From JAALLB01 sp017643495 (GTDB lineage Bacteria; Pseudomonadota; Alphaproteobacteria; Rhizobiales; Rhizobiaceae): a stretch of DNA of 64,000 nucleotides. This document shows, piece by piece, positions 1-7,146 of this stretch (the first letter of the stretch is position 1; every line of letters starts with the position of its first letter). The stretch covers positions 1,426,001 to 1,490,000 of the forward strand of contig OZ244147.1 in NCBI GenBank assembly GCA_965216105.1, written 5' to 3'. The notes beneath the pieces were generated by a model. That model was not told where the DNA came from and ran no database searches. It saw only the letters and a program-made list of their open reading frames with translations. Position numbers and translations under genes: made by a program.

Positions 1-624
1 CTGCACACATTTGGACAAATATTCTCAAATGCCGTGGTCCGGTTAAACCCGCAGAATCTCACGGGTGCAGGGGGCATTACAGCGCATGGCGATGCACACA
101 ACGCGAATGTCTGGTTCGTTGACAAGGGCCGTGATGCATCATTGTCCTACTTTGACCCGGCGTTTGCCGGAAATCACATTCCTTCCCTCATGGCGGAGGT
201 CAAGGCGACGTTTCACAATGTTTTCGCCCATCCGTTCTGGCTGTATGATCCGGAAGTTACACGCTCACAATTTGATGTTGATGTGGCCTTTTCCAATGGT
301 GAATTGTCGATCAGTTCCGACTGGCATTTGAGTGATGTACGTCGCGAGTTGCTGGAAGCGAAAATGGACACGTTCTGGAAGCCTTTTCTTTCTCATCTCT
401 CTGAACAGGATTTGCTGCCTCACGATTGGGAAGAAACAATCCGATGTGCGTTCGCCATGTGCCCAACGCTGGTCATGAATTTGAGGGCCGGTGCTGACCG
501 GCATAACGAGTCGTCATCAGCGATTGGATTCCTGGTAGCAGGGCTAGCGGGCTCCAAACCGGAATCAGGTGAAAATGTCTTTACCGGTTTTTTTGATTTC
601 ATAGATCCGGCGCCGAACAGGTAG
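1..624 (+). CDS. APH-superfamily phosphotransferase, C-terminal part (cut by window edge)
   Basis: The frame is already open at base 1, so the N-terminal lobe lies outside the window. The kinase catalytic loop HGDAHNANVW starts at base 85, and about 20 residues later comes a DPAFAG stretch. In the aminoglycoside/choline phosphotransferase superfamily the HGD Asp is the catalytic base, and the downstream Asn and Asp hold Mg-ATP. The substrate cannot be told from this fragment; many environmental members phosphorylate small metabolites rather than antibiotics. The stop codon is one base before the start of the next gene, so the two are probably one transcript. The first in-frame start inside the window is a GTG at base 34, which I take as internal. 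Confidence 0.7.
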   Translation: MHTFGQIFSNAVVRLNPQNLTGAGGITAHGDAHNANVWFVDKGRDASLSYFDPAFAGNHIPSLMAEVKATFHNVFAHPFWLYDPEVTRSQFDVDVAFSNGELSISSDWHLSDVRRELLEAKMDTFWKPFLSHLSEQDLLPHDWEETIRCAFAMCPTLVMNLRAGADRHNESSSAIGFLVAGLAGSKPESGENVFTGFFDFIDPAPNR

Positions 625-625
625 C

Positions 626-1774
626 ATGGCTGAATTGGTAAACATATCTGACTTGCGAAGTGCAGCCAAAAGGCGCCTGCCCAAGATTTTCTTTGATTAC
701 ATTGACGGTGCAGCATTTTCAGAGACCACCGCCAATCGCAATACAGATGACTTCGCAAAATGGGAACTTGTCCAGCGGGTGTTGAGGGTTGCAGAACTAC
801 CTGAATTGCGAACGACGTATTTGGGTAGTGAAAAGCCTTTGCCGTTCATGTTGGGTCCAGTGGGTTTTTTGGGCCTTTACAGGGGGAATGGAGAGATACT
901 GACTGCACAGGCGGCCAAGTCAAAAAGAATACCGATGTGCCTTTCCACTTTTTCAATCAGTTCGATCGGGCGATTGCAAAAGGAAGTCGGTGGGGACTTG
1001 CATTTCCAACTCTATATGGACCGGGATAAGTCGTTTGTTGAAAAACTGCTGCAGTCGGCAATTGATGCCAATATTGATGAACTGTATTTGACTGTCGATA
1101 CATCCATCACATCTGTTCGGGAAAAAGACGTTCGTAACGGCTTTCGGGCCGTTAAACGGCTGAACGCCCCGTTGATGTTTTCAATGATGCAAAGGCCTGC
1201 ATGGTGCCTGGACATGTTCCGGTCCGGTGCGCCAAGTGTGGAAGCCGTTGAACAATATCCTGAGTTTGGCAAAGGCGCGCTGGAACAAGCGTCGAACCTT
1301 TCAGGACGGCTGGACTCGTCCCTGACCTGGGATGATGTGGAATGGCTTCGCATGAACTGGAAGGGACGTTTGATCATCAAGGGGATATTGAGTCCCGAAG
1401 ATGCTGTAATTGCTCAGGAAAAAGGTGCTGATGCCATTGTGGTTTCCAATCACGGCGGGCGGCAATTGGATTATGCGTCATCCACTATCAGCGTATTGCC
1501 GGCAATCCGGGATGCTGTTGGTCCGGAGTTTGATGTGCTGATTGATAGCGGCTTTCGCCGTGGGAGTGATATCGCAATCGCATTGGCGCTTGGTGCAAGC
1601 GGTATTTTGCTGGGCAGGGCGTATGCCTTTGGCCTTGCAGCTGGCGGACAAGCAGGTGTCGAGAAGGTGATCGACATATTGTCGAATGAGCTTCAAATCA
1701 CACTCAAGTTAATGGGTGTTGCTTCCGTAAACGAGCTGCAGACCCTGGGCTCAGACTGCTTAGCAAACCGCTGA
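626..1774 (+). CDS. FMN-dependent alpha-hydroxy-acid oxidase/dehydrogenase (LldD family)
   Basis: This 382-residue protein has the full layout of the (S)-2-hydroxy-acid oxidase family (L-lactate dehydrogenase, glycolate oxidase, mandelate dehydrogenase). Visible marks are an N-terminal DYIDGAA segment, TVDTSITSVREKDVRNGF as the FMN-contacting loop, a Lys in IIKGILSPEDA, and SNHGGRQLD with the catalytic His at about residue 276 and its partner Arg. The phosphate-binding region is DSGFRRGSDIAIALALGA. It should oxidise a 2-hydroxy acid to the 2-oxo acid; which one cannot be read. It starts one base after the upstream kinase gene and converges on the HutC-like regulator, with only 8 bases between the stops. 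Confidence 0.88.
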   Translation: MAELVNISDLRSAAKRRLPKIFFDYIDGAAFSETTANRNTDDFAKWELVQRVLRVAELPELRTTYLGSEKPLPFMLGPVGFLGLYRGNGEILTAQAAKSKRIPMCLSTFSISSIGRLQKEVGGDLHFQLYMDRDKSFVEKLLQSAIDANIDELYLTVDTSITSVREKDVRNGFRAVKRLNAPLMFSMMQRPAWCLDMFRSGAPSVEAVEQYPEFGKGALEQASNLSGRLDSSLTWDDVEWLRMNWKGRLIIKGILSPEDAVIAQEKGADAIVVSNHGGRQLDYASSTISVLPAIRDAVGPEFDVLIDSGFRRGSDIAIALALGASGILLGRAYAFGLAAGGQAGVEKVIDILSNELQITLKLMGVASVNELQTLGSDCLANR

Positions 1775-1782
1775 AGCCCGGA

Positions 1783-2529
1783 TTAGCTCGTTGGAGTGAA
1801 GTTTGCGATCAATCTGTGTTTGTCGCCCGGGTAGGCAAGGCGCGCCCATGTCACATAGCCCTTGTCGTTTTGCGTCTTCCGTTCAATGACAAGGCAGACA
1901 GACCCGGCCGGAATTTCAAGGGTCTTTGAAATTCGATCATCTGCTGCTGTTGCCACGATCTGATGTTCCGCGGAATTCCAAGGCACGTTTGCTGCCATCC
2001 ATGCGCTCGGCGAGTCAGCGTCAAACTTTACATGTTCAATTTCGGGCGCAGCAAGAGGATTGACTATGCGATCCTCAAAACAGAATGGTTGACTGTCTGA
2101 ATAATGAAGGCACCGCAATTGCCTGATGGTTGCATCTTCCTCCAAATCCAGAAGCTGTGCCTCTCGCTTTCTGACCTGCCGGTGACGATCAAGCAACAGT
2201 TCATAGGAATAGTCTTTGCCAGAATCTTCGACTTCTTTTCTGATATTTGTAATTTCAAGAGCCGCCGAAATCGTATGAGGTGCCCTGACAAAGGTTCCCC
2301 ATTTTTTATTGCGATCGAGCAGTCCGGCAAGAGACAATTGTGTCAACGCCTTGTTCACGGTCATTCGTGAGCAGCCGTAGAGTTTGGCCATATCGGTTTC
2401 AAAGGGAATACGATGCCCGGGTGGCCATTCACCGGAGACGATTTTCTGCTGAACATCCTTAAGTATAGTGTCGTGTAAAGAAACACGACCCGACGCCTTG
2501 CTCTGTCTCTTGCTTGCGTTGGTTGTCAT
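1783..2529 (-). CDS. GntR/HutC-family transcriptional regulator with UTRA domain
   Basis: A winged helix-turn-helix occupies about residues 15-85 (IVSGEWPPGHRIPFETD, then CSRMTVNKALTQL, the GntR recognition helix). A UTRA ligand-binding domain fills the rest. The C-terminus (TWARLAYPGDKHRLIANF) closely resembles the ending I recall for HutC, the histidine-utilisation repressor that senses urocanate. No hut enzyme gene is visible nearby, so it may control the convergent hydroxy-acid oxidase/kinase pair or genes elsewhere; I therefore give no symbol. Its ATG overlaps the TGA of a dubious upstream frame. The length of 248 residues is normal for HutC. Confidence 0.82.
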   Translation of the reverse strand: MTTNASKRQSKASGRVSLHDTILKDVQQKIVSGEWPPGHRIPFETDMAKLYGCSRMTVNKALTQLSLAGLLDRNKKWGTFVRAPHTISAALEITNIRKEVEDSGKDYSYELLLDRHRQVRKREAQLLDLEEDATIRQLRCLHYSDSQPFCFEDRIVNPLAAPEIEHVKFDADSPSAWMAANVPWNSAEHQIVATAADDRISKTLEIPAGSVCLVIERKTQNDKGYVTWARLAYPGDKHRLIANFTPTS

Positions 2530-2906
2530 ATATAAAGTCTATACATAAGGGTAACGGGGTAAGCCAAGTCATTTTCTGAAACACGTAATGAAAATCCGTG
2601 TTTACAGGCTATCTGTTGGGGCTCAATTTCTCCCAATCCATGCAAAATGGCTTTGCCGACAGTTCCGATGGCAGCTTGGAGACGAGGATTGAACGGGCAG
2701 TTCTTCTTCAGTTCACCAGCAATATGCAACGCGGTCGAAGAATGAAGAACTGAGCTCAACATCAAGAAAGGGTCAAGTAAAACACTATCATCCAATGGCG
2801 CTTGCAATACCGTAAGCAAACCACCTTAACTCAACAAATCGATGGAGGAAGATACTCTCTCATAAATCAAACGCCTATCTGTCGAGAAATTCCTGATGAC
2901 TGCTAC
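2530..2906. other. Stretch without a convincing gene
   Basis: Between the HutC-like start and the methyltransferase stop I see no gene I can support. One minus-strand frame of 97 codons (2526-2819) is open and its stop overlaps the hutC-like ATG. It has no recognisable motif and no clear ribosome binding site. The DNA becomes markedly AT-richer from about 2820 onward. Confidence 0.4.
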
Positions 2907-3632
2907 TCACTTACTTGCCGTGATGGTTACAAACCCTGCTTCTGTTGTAGGATTCATTTTTTTGAAGCCGCTTTGTATCAACTGCTCAACCACCCAGTCC
3001 TGCGATACTCGCAGTTTATGATAAAAGCTTTTATACAGCTTCCAGTTGGCATTTTGATATCTGTATATAATATCATATACTTTCACGGTTTCGAGCTCAT
3101 ACTCTAAAAAACATGATAAAATACAATTTTTCTCGCTTCTTATGGGTAAAAATCTATCAGTTCCTTCCAGGGTTTTGCTGAGATCCCTAAAGCTCATAAC
3201 AAACTGCCCCCCTGGTTCGAGCGCAGAGAATACTTTCGAAAAGAGTAAAGCTACCTGTTCTTTTGTTTCCAAGTGTAACAATGTATCTGTCATGCAAACG
3301 ACTAGTTCAAGATTGTCATTAACAGTTTGGCCAAAATTTAGAAGGTCATCCTGAACAGGCTGGATGGGCAGGTTTCCTGCGTGTTTTTGTAGTTCTGCCA
3401 ACAGCTTTGAATTCAGGTCGATTGCGATAATGGAATATCCCAGCTTTGCTAATGGTATGGACTGAAAGCCACATCCGGCCCCGAGATCAAGGGCGATGCC
3501 ACTACTCTTGGGTGCGAAAAGTTCCGGCTTAAAAAAGGCGATGTTTTTTTGAATGCCGGCATTAAATCCACCATGCATCCATGAGTAAATTTCTGCCAGT
3601 GTTTGATCATAATGTTCTGCAACTGATGCCAT
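2907..3632 (-). CDS. Class I SAM-dependent methyltransferase
   Basis: The 241-residue product has the Rossmann-type methyltransferase fold. Motif I (ALDLGAGCGFQ, near residue 48) binds AdoMet; an acidic residue ends the second strand (IIAIDLN); VQDDLLNF is the adenine-contacting motif; ELVVCMTDTLLHL matches motif IV. It looks like a small-molecule methyltransferase of the Methyltransf_25/11 type, but the substrate is unknown. The codons are clearly AT-richer than in neighbouring genes, and the gene sits in an AT-rich islet with the rhodanese gene and transposase debris. That points to horizontal acquisition. Confidence 0.8.
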   Translation of the reverse strand: MASVAEHYDQTLAEIYSWMHGGFNAGIQKNIAFFKPELFAPKSSGIALDLGAGCGFQSIPLAKLGYSIIAIDLNSKLLAELQKHAGNLPIQPVQDDLLNFGQTVNDNLELVVCMTDTLLHLETKEQVALLFSKVFSALEPGGQFVMSFRDLSKTLEGTDRFLPIRSEKNCILSCFLEYELETVKVYDIIYRYQNANWKLYKSFYHKLRVSQDWVVEQLIQSGFKKMNPTTEAGFVTITASK

Positions 3633-3812
3633 ATTTTTGTTTCTCTTGCTTTTGAAATGTGGGGTTGATGCTCATATACGTCTGGTCAATTTGAGGTGTT
3701 TTCCCAGTGCAAGAGAGGGGGAAGCCCTAGGGTTAGTGTAGTATTATTGATCATTGGTGGAGGGCAGCTGTTGCCAAGCAAACTAGGCGAAATGCAACAA
3801 AGGTGATGCGCG

Positions 3813-4598
3813 TTAACAAATATGGACCTCTCTATTAGATGAGGCAGTCCATGCATGCATTGAGCCGTCATAGATAAGAGGCGGGTTTATCCCTAAAATG
3901 CGCAGAGTTACATCAAATACAGTTGCAGCTGTCCCGCCTCCACACGTTGCGACAATAGGCAAGCCTTTACACAAATGACTTGAAATTACCTGCTTTAACT
4001 CAGTTAATGTCTTCAAGTGACCGTGCTCATTAAGTAGCTCCCTTACAAAAAGGTTTTTTGAGCTTGGTATGTGCCCAGGGTACCCTTGTCCTTTGAATTT
4101 CTTTCCGGAAAATTCGTCTGGGTGTCTTAAGTCGATTATTTCATATAACTTGTTTGGGATAGCGTCTGTTAATTCTTTGGTTTTAATAGTTTGTGGCGGC
4201 TGCTTATTGCCGTGCAATGTTCTCTCAGGGTCAAGGATAGAAACACGTTTGAAGCCGTTATAACTGAATAGCCACCAAGCTCTCGTTGCCCAGGCAATCG
4301 AGTCTGTGGATGAGATTACTAGCCATGAATCGAGGGTTATTTCTCTATCCTTCATGTATTTTGTGAGATCGCGCTTGTCAGGTATTGGGTAGAGAGCATC
4401 GTCATGTGTCTTCCCGTATTGAGTTACATCAAAACGAAAAGAATTTTGTGGTTCGGCGTCTATATGTTTGGTGAGGACTTCAAACCGACTGCCATTCCAG
4501 TGCTTGTGTCCTGTCGCTTCTAGAAGAGTGATTTTTTGACCGTTTTTCTTGTAATTATTAAAGTCACTGAGACTTAAAAGTATTGGGTATTCCTCCAT
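3813..4598 (-). CDS. Tandem rhodanese-domain sulfurtransferase (TST/MST-like)
   Basis: This 261-residue protein has two rhodanese-like halves, as in thiosulfate and 3-mercaptopyruvate sulfurtransferases. The N-terminal half (LLEATGHKHWNGSRFEV onward) is the inactive copy. The C-terminal half begins IIDLRHPDEFSGK and carries the catalytic Cys at about residue 219 in CGGGTAAT. That loop is closer to the CGSGVTA type of mercaptopyruvate sulfurtransferases than to the CRKGVT of thiosulfate rhodaneses. It is shorter than typical (about 280 residues) and AT-rich like the neighbouring methyltransferase gene. An AGGAAA ribosome site precedes the ATG. The substrate preference is inference from the loop only. 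Confidence 0.8.
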   Translation of the reverse strand: MEEYPILLSLSDFNNYKKNGQKITLLEATGHKHWNGSRFEVLTKHIDAEPQNSFRFDVTQYGKTHDDALYPIPDKRDLTKYMKDREITLDSWLVISSTDSIAWATRAWWLFSYNGFKRVSILDPERTLHGNKQPPQTIKTKELTDAIPNKLYEIIDLRHPDEFSGKKFKGQGYPGHIPSSKNLFVRELLNEHGHLKTLTELKQVISSHLCKGLPIVATCGGGTAATVFDVTLRILGINPPLIYDGSMHAWTASSNREVHIC

Positions 4599-4689
4599 TT
4601 ATATATTTCCTATTTTGAAAATTAAATTTTTGAATTAATATTAATTATTGAGTTGTCGTGTGAAATTAATTCATAGAAATAACTAAATA

Positions 4690-4990
4690 TGGCAGTATTT
4701 GGACGTGCCGATTTTAGTCGTGTCCGCGCGATGCCCGTGGCGCGAATTCGCTGTCGATGCTGGTGTCTGTCTTGTGAGAGGCGCCATGGCTTTCTGTTTA
4801 ACCTTGAATTTGACCGTTCATCTTGCATTGGCGTCTTTCTGGGTTGTCTTGTCGGGATGATCGGGCCAGATTTCATCAACACCTTGGCTTACTTGACACG
4901 AGCGGGCATGGGCCTTTGCATTCAAGAGCATCTACACCGCCAGTCCGATATTTGTCATGCTTGCCATGGAGCGTTAATCGGGGAATACCA
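4690..4990 (-). pseudogene. Decayed IS5-like transposase fragment
   Basis: On the minus strand a broken frame reads roughly GVDEIWPDHPDKTTQKDANAR, a stop, then TVKFKVK. This resembles the segment around QKDxDARWTVKF that I recall from IS5-group transposases, with the Trp codon turned into a stop. Flanking pieces fall in different frames. No inverted repeats or target duplication could be picked out by eye. It lies between the AT-rich islet and the riboswitch-controlled small ORFs, so it may mark where an insertion cut an older operon. The match is short and the family call is tentative. Confidence 0.35.
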
Positions 4991-5208
4991 ACCAATCCAG
5001 CGCTTGCTTGGGTGGTAGGCGAAACCATGAGGATGTCATCACTTCAGTTCTTGTTTTCAATTAAACTAACGAGTGCCGCCCATAAAATTTAAAGAGGAAT
5101 TTCAAAGTTCATATTCCCCTAATGATTATTTCAGTGGTTTAATCTAAATCCAGGTTCAGCTTACAAGGTCGCTGATAACCCAATAGGGTTTATCGCCCTT
5201 TCAAAATC

Positions 5209-5517
5209 TCAAAGCAGCATTCGCCTTGCGCGCGCTCCGCCGCGTCGCCGTGGTTTTGGCAGGGCAAGGTCAAGCGGTTTGAGCGGGTTTTTGAGTGATT
5301 CTGTCAGCAATTGACAAAATACAGCAACAGCAGGGTTGCTATTGATAAACGGTTTCGCAGTGGCATGGGCGCGTAGCGCTGCCATGCGAAAACATGCATT
5401 TGCCGGCAGGCTGCCAAGCCATTGCATATAGGCAAGTTGCCCCAGTTCCTTGGCGCGCTCAGGAGAGGCGGCGTCCGATTGAAGCTGGTGCAAGGTAAGA
5501 TTGATACCGAAGTTCAT
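5209..5517 (-). CDS. Hypothetical protein below a cobalamin riboswitch
   Basis: A 102-residue frame starting MNFGINLTLHQLQ lies on the same strand as, and about 120 bases downstream of, the cobalamin riboswitch. A GGAGGG stretch sits just before its ATG. The sequence is plausible as protein (a Leu-rich amphipathic N-terminal half) and ends in a strongly basic tail (RRRGGARARR). I do not recognise the family, and it shows none of the marks of B12 biosynthesis, CbtA/CbtB or B12-dependent enzymes. Its position suggests it is, or was, a gene switched off by adenosylcobalamin. It overlaps a 42-codon frame that starts further upstream. Confidence 0.5.
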   Translation of the reverse strand: MNFGINLTLHQLQSDAASPERAKELGQLAYMQWLGSLPANACFRMAALRAHATAKPFINSNPAVAVFCQLLTESLKNPLKPLDLALPKPRRRGGARARRMLL

Positions 5518-5587
5518 AACGCCCTCCGCGTGGCAAGCGGGGCAACGGGATCGGCAGCGATGTCAGGTTTTCAAGCCATAACGCCAT
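5459..5587 (-). CDS. Candidate 42-residue leader ORF after the riboswitch
   Basis: The first ATG after the riboswitch (minus strand, base 5587) follows AAGGACGAGAGC, an acceptable ribosome binding site. It opens a 42-codon frame beginning MALWLENLTSLPIPLP. The last 59 bases overlap the start of the 102-residue ORF in another frame. It could be a short leader peptide whose translation is coupled to the next ORF, a decayed N-terminus, or chance. I do not recognise it. Confidence 0.3.
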   Translation of the reverse strand: MALWLENLTSLPIPLPRLPRGGRYELRYQSYLAPASIGRRLS

Positions 5588-5631
5588 GCTCTCGTCCTTT
5601 CCACGGCACCCCGCCGGGTTCGAGTTGATAC

Positions 5632-5815
5632 AGAGTGGCAGGTCTCCTGGCTCACGGGTCGAAGCCATTGTCCAGCCTTCCCGGGATATTTCCCAGTGGC
5701 ATTGTTGGACACGGGCTCGCCGCTTACAGTTGCGGGGGCAGCTCCGGGATTGCTTGAAGCGCACCGGATTCCCATCTTAGCTGGCGAGGTGAGTCGCCAG
5801 AACCACGCACAACAT
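5632..5815 (-). promoter_or_regulatory. Cobalamin (AdoCbl) riboswitch
   Basis: Read on the minus strand, the conserved core CTGCCCCCGCAACTGTAAGC (revcomp of 5731-5750) is followed by GGCGAGCCCG, a CACTGGG...CCCGGGAAGG element and the terminal GAGCCAGGAGACCTGCC. In front is GGGAATCCGGTGCG. These are the signature pieces of the B12 element in the expected order and spacing. It controls transcription toward lower coordinates, so it does not belong to the B12-dependent metH gene, which reads the other way. The exact 5' edge is approximate. Confidence 0.92.
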
Positions 5816-6004
5816 ATGGGGCATCCAGCGCGTTTGTGTCAACAGGTTGTATTGGTCTCTTTGCGCGGGCAGTCATAACCGTTTTAGGTCTGGCTATTAA
5901 TTGATTTGTTAAGCCTTCTGAGTGCACTTTCAGGTGATTAAATTTCTTCACATGCCGAGATTATTGAGCAGTTACAAGCTCAGTCAACCTCATATAAGGG
6001 TATG

Positions 6005-6033
6005 TTGACATAAAGATATCTTTATGTGATTTT
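6005..6033 (+). promoter_or_regulatory. metH promoter with a perfect 20-bp palindromic operator
   Basis: Bases 6008-6027 read ACATAAAGAT followed by its exact reverse complement, a perfect 20-bp palindrome. A TTGACA -35 box (6005-6010) overlaps its left edge, and a weak -10 (GATTTT, 6028-6033) begins right after it at 17-bp spacing, so a bound dimer would block RNA polymerase. From memory, palindromes with this AAAGATATCTTT core are sites of the ArsR-family methionine-cycle regulators (SahR/SamR) in Proteobacteria. No such regulator gene is in the window. The gene start is 40 bases downstream. Confidence 0.6.
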
Positions 6034-6066
6034 CTAATTCCTTCAAGCTAATTTGAGTATAAGGTT

Positions 6067-7146
6067 GTGAACGAGAGAGCCGATATTCTCGATCTGGTCG
6101 CTTCTGGCCAGCGACAGTCGCCAACACTGGAGCTGCTGCATGGTCTGGCGGCCGAACGTATTCTCATACTGGACGGGGCCATGGGCACGATGATCCAGAC
6201 GCTCAACATGAGCGAGGAGGATTTTACCTCCGGCGGGCATATTCACGGCCCCGGGTGTCGTCATCACTACCATCCGGAACACCCCCAACAAGGCAATAAT
6301 GACCTTCTTGTTTTGACCCAACCCAAAGCGGTTGAGGACATACAATTACAGTTCGCACTAGCAGGTGCAGACATTCTGGAAACCAATACGTTTTCTTCGA
6401 CCACGATTGCGCAAGCCGATTACGGGCTGGAAGCGGCGGTGCATGACCTGAATGTTGCAGGCGCACAAGTTGCGCGGCGCGCAGCCGACCGGGCGCAGGC
6501 AGAGGACGGTCGTCCCCGCTTTGTCGCAGGTGCCGTGGGCCCGACCAACCGTACCGCCTCCATCAGTCCGGATGTCAATGACCCGGGGTTTCGAGCCGTC
6601 AGTTTTGATGAATTGCGCATTGCCTACAGTCAGCAAATCGACGGGCTGATTGAAGGTGGGTCCGATCTCATCCTGATTGAGACAATCTTCGACACACTCA
6701 ACGCAAAGGCTGCCATATTTGCTGCTTTTGAAAGCTTTGCAAAAGCGGGTCGTACCCTTCCGATCATGATTTCCGGCACTATCACCGATGCATCAGGTCG
6801 CACGCTTTCCGGCCAGACACCTACTGCTTTTTGGCATTCCGTCGCCCATGCGCGACCGTTTACAGTCGGGCTGAACTGTGCGCTGGGTGCCTCTGCAATG
6901 CGCCCGCACATGACAGAGATCGCAAGCGTTGCAAGTTCGTTGACCTGTGCTTACCCCAATGCCGGACTGCCAAATGCCTTCGGCGAATATGATGAAACAC
7001 CTGATCAGACAGCTGCGCAAGTTGCCGATTTTGCCCGTGACGGGATTGTCAATGTGGTTGGTGGATGCTGTGGTACCACACCGGACCACATCCGCGCCAT
7101 TGCTGATGCCGTTGCACCGTTTGAACCTCGGAAGATCTCCTCATGA
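6067..7146 (+). CDS. metH: Methionine synthase, homocysteine-binding module (split MetH, part 1)
   Basis: The 359-residue protein is the homocysteine S-methyltransferase domain of cobalamin-dependent methionine synthase as a stand-alone polypeptide. It opens with ILDGAMGTMIQTLN and keeps all three zinc ligands that activate homocysteine: Cys271 (GLNCALGA) and Cys334-Cys335 (GGCCGTTPDH). The start is GTG at 6067. The TGA overlaps the ATG of the next gene (ATGA), so the two halves are translationally coupled and presumably assemble into one enzyme. In E. coli both halves are one chain of about 1227 residues; 359 + 910 gives nearly the same total, so nothing is missing. Confidence 0.93.
   Translation: MNERADILDLVASGQRQSPTLELLHGLAAERILILDGAMGTMIQTLNMSEEDFTSGGHIHGPGCRHHYHPEHPQQGNNDLLVLTQPKAVEDIQLQFALAGADILETNTFSSTTIAQADYGLEAAVHDLNVAGAQVARRAADRAQAEDGRPRFVAGAVGPTNRTASISPDVNDPGFRAVSFDELRIAYSQQIDGLIEGGSDLILIETIFDTLNAKAAIFAAFESFAKAGRTLPIMISGTITDASGRTLSGQTPTAFWHSVAHARPFTVGLNCALGASAMRPHMTEIASVASSLTCAYPNAGLPNAFGEYDETPDQTAAQVADFARDGIVNVVGGCCGTTPDHIRAIADAVAPFEPRKISS

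Noticed and set aside
2526..2819. 97-codon minus-strand frame whose stop overlaps the hutC-like ATG
   Set aside because: No motif, no clear ribosome site and atypical composition; the overlap alone is not enough.
4689..5018. 109-codon plus-strand frame
   Set aside because: It is the antisense of the IS5-like remnant, and its Cys/Arg-rich sequence is unlike a real protein.
5172..5197. GATAACCC...GGGTTTATC hairpin below the riboswitch ORFs as a terminator
   Set aside because: The stem is short and imperfect and no T-run follows on the minus strand.
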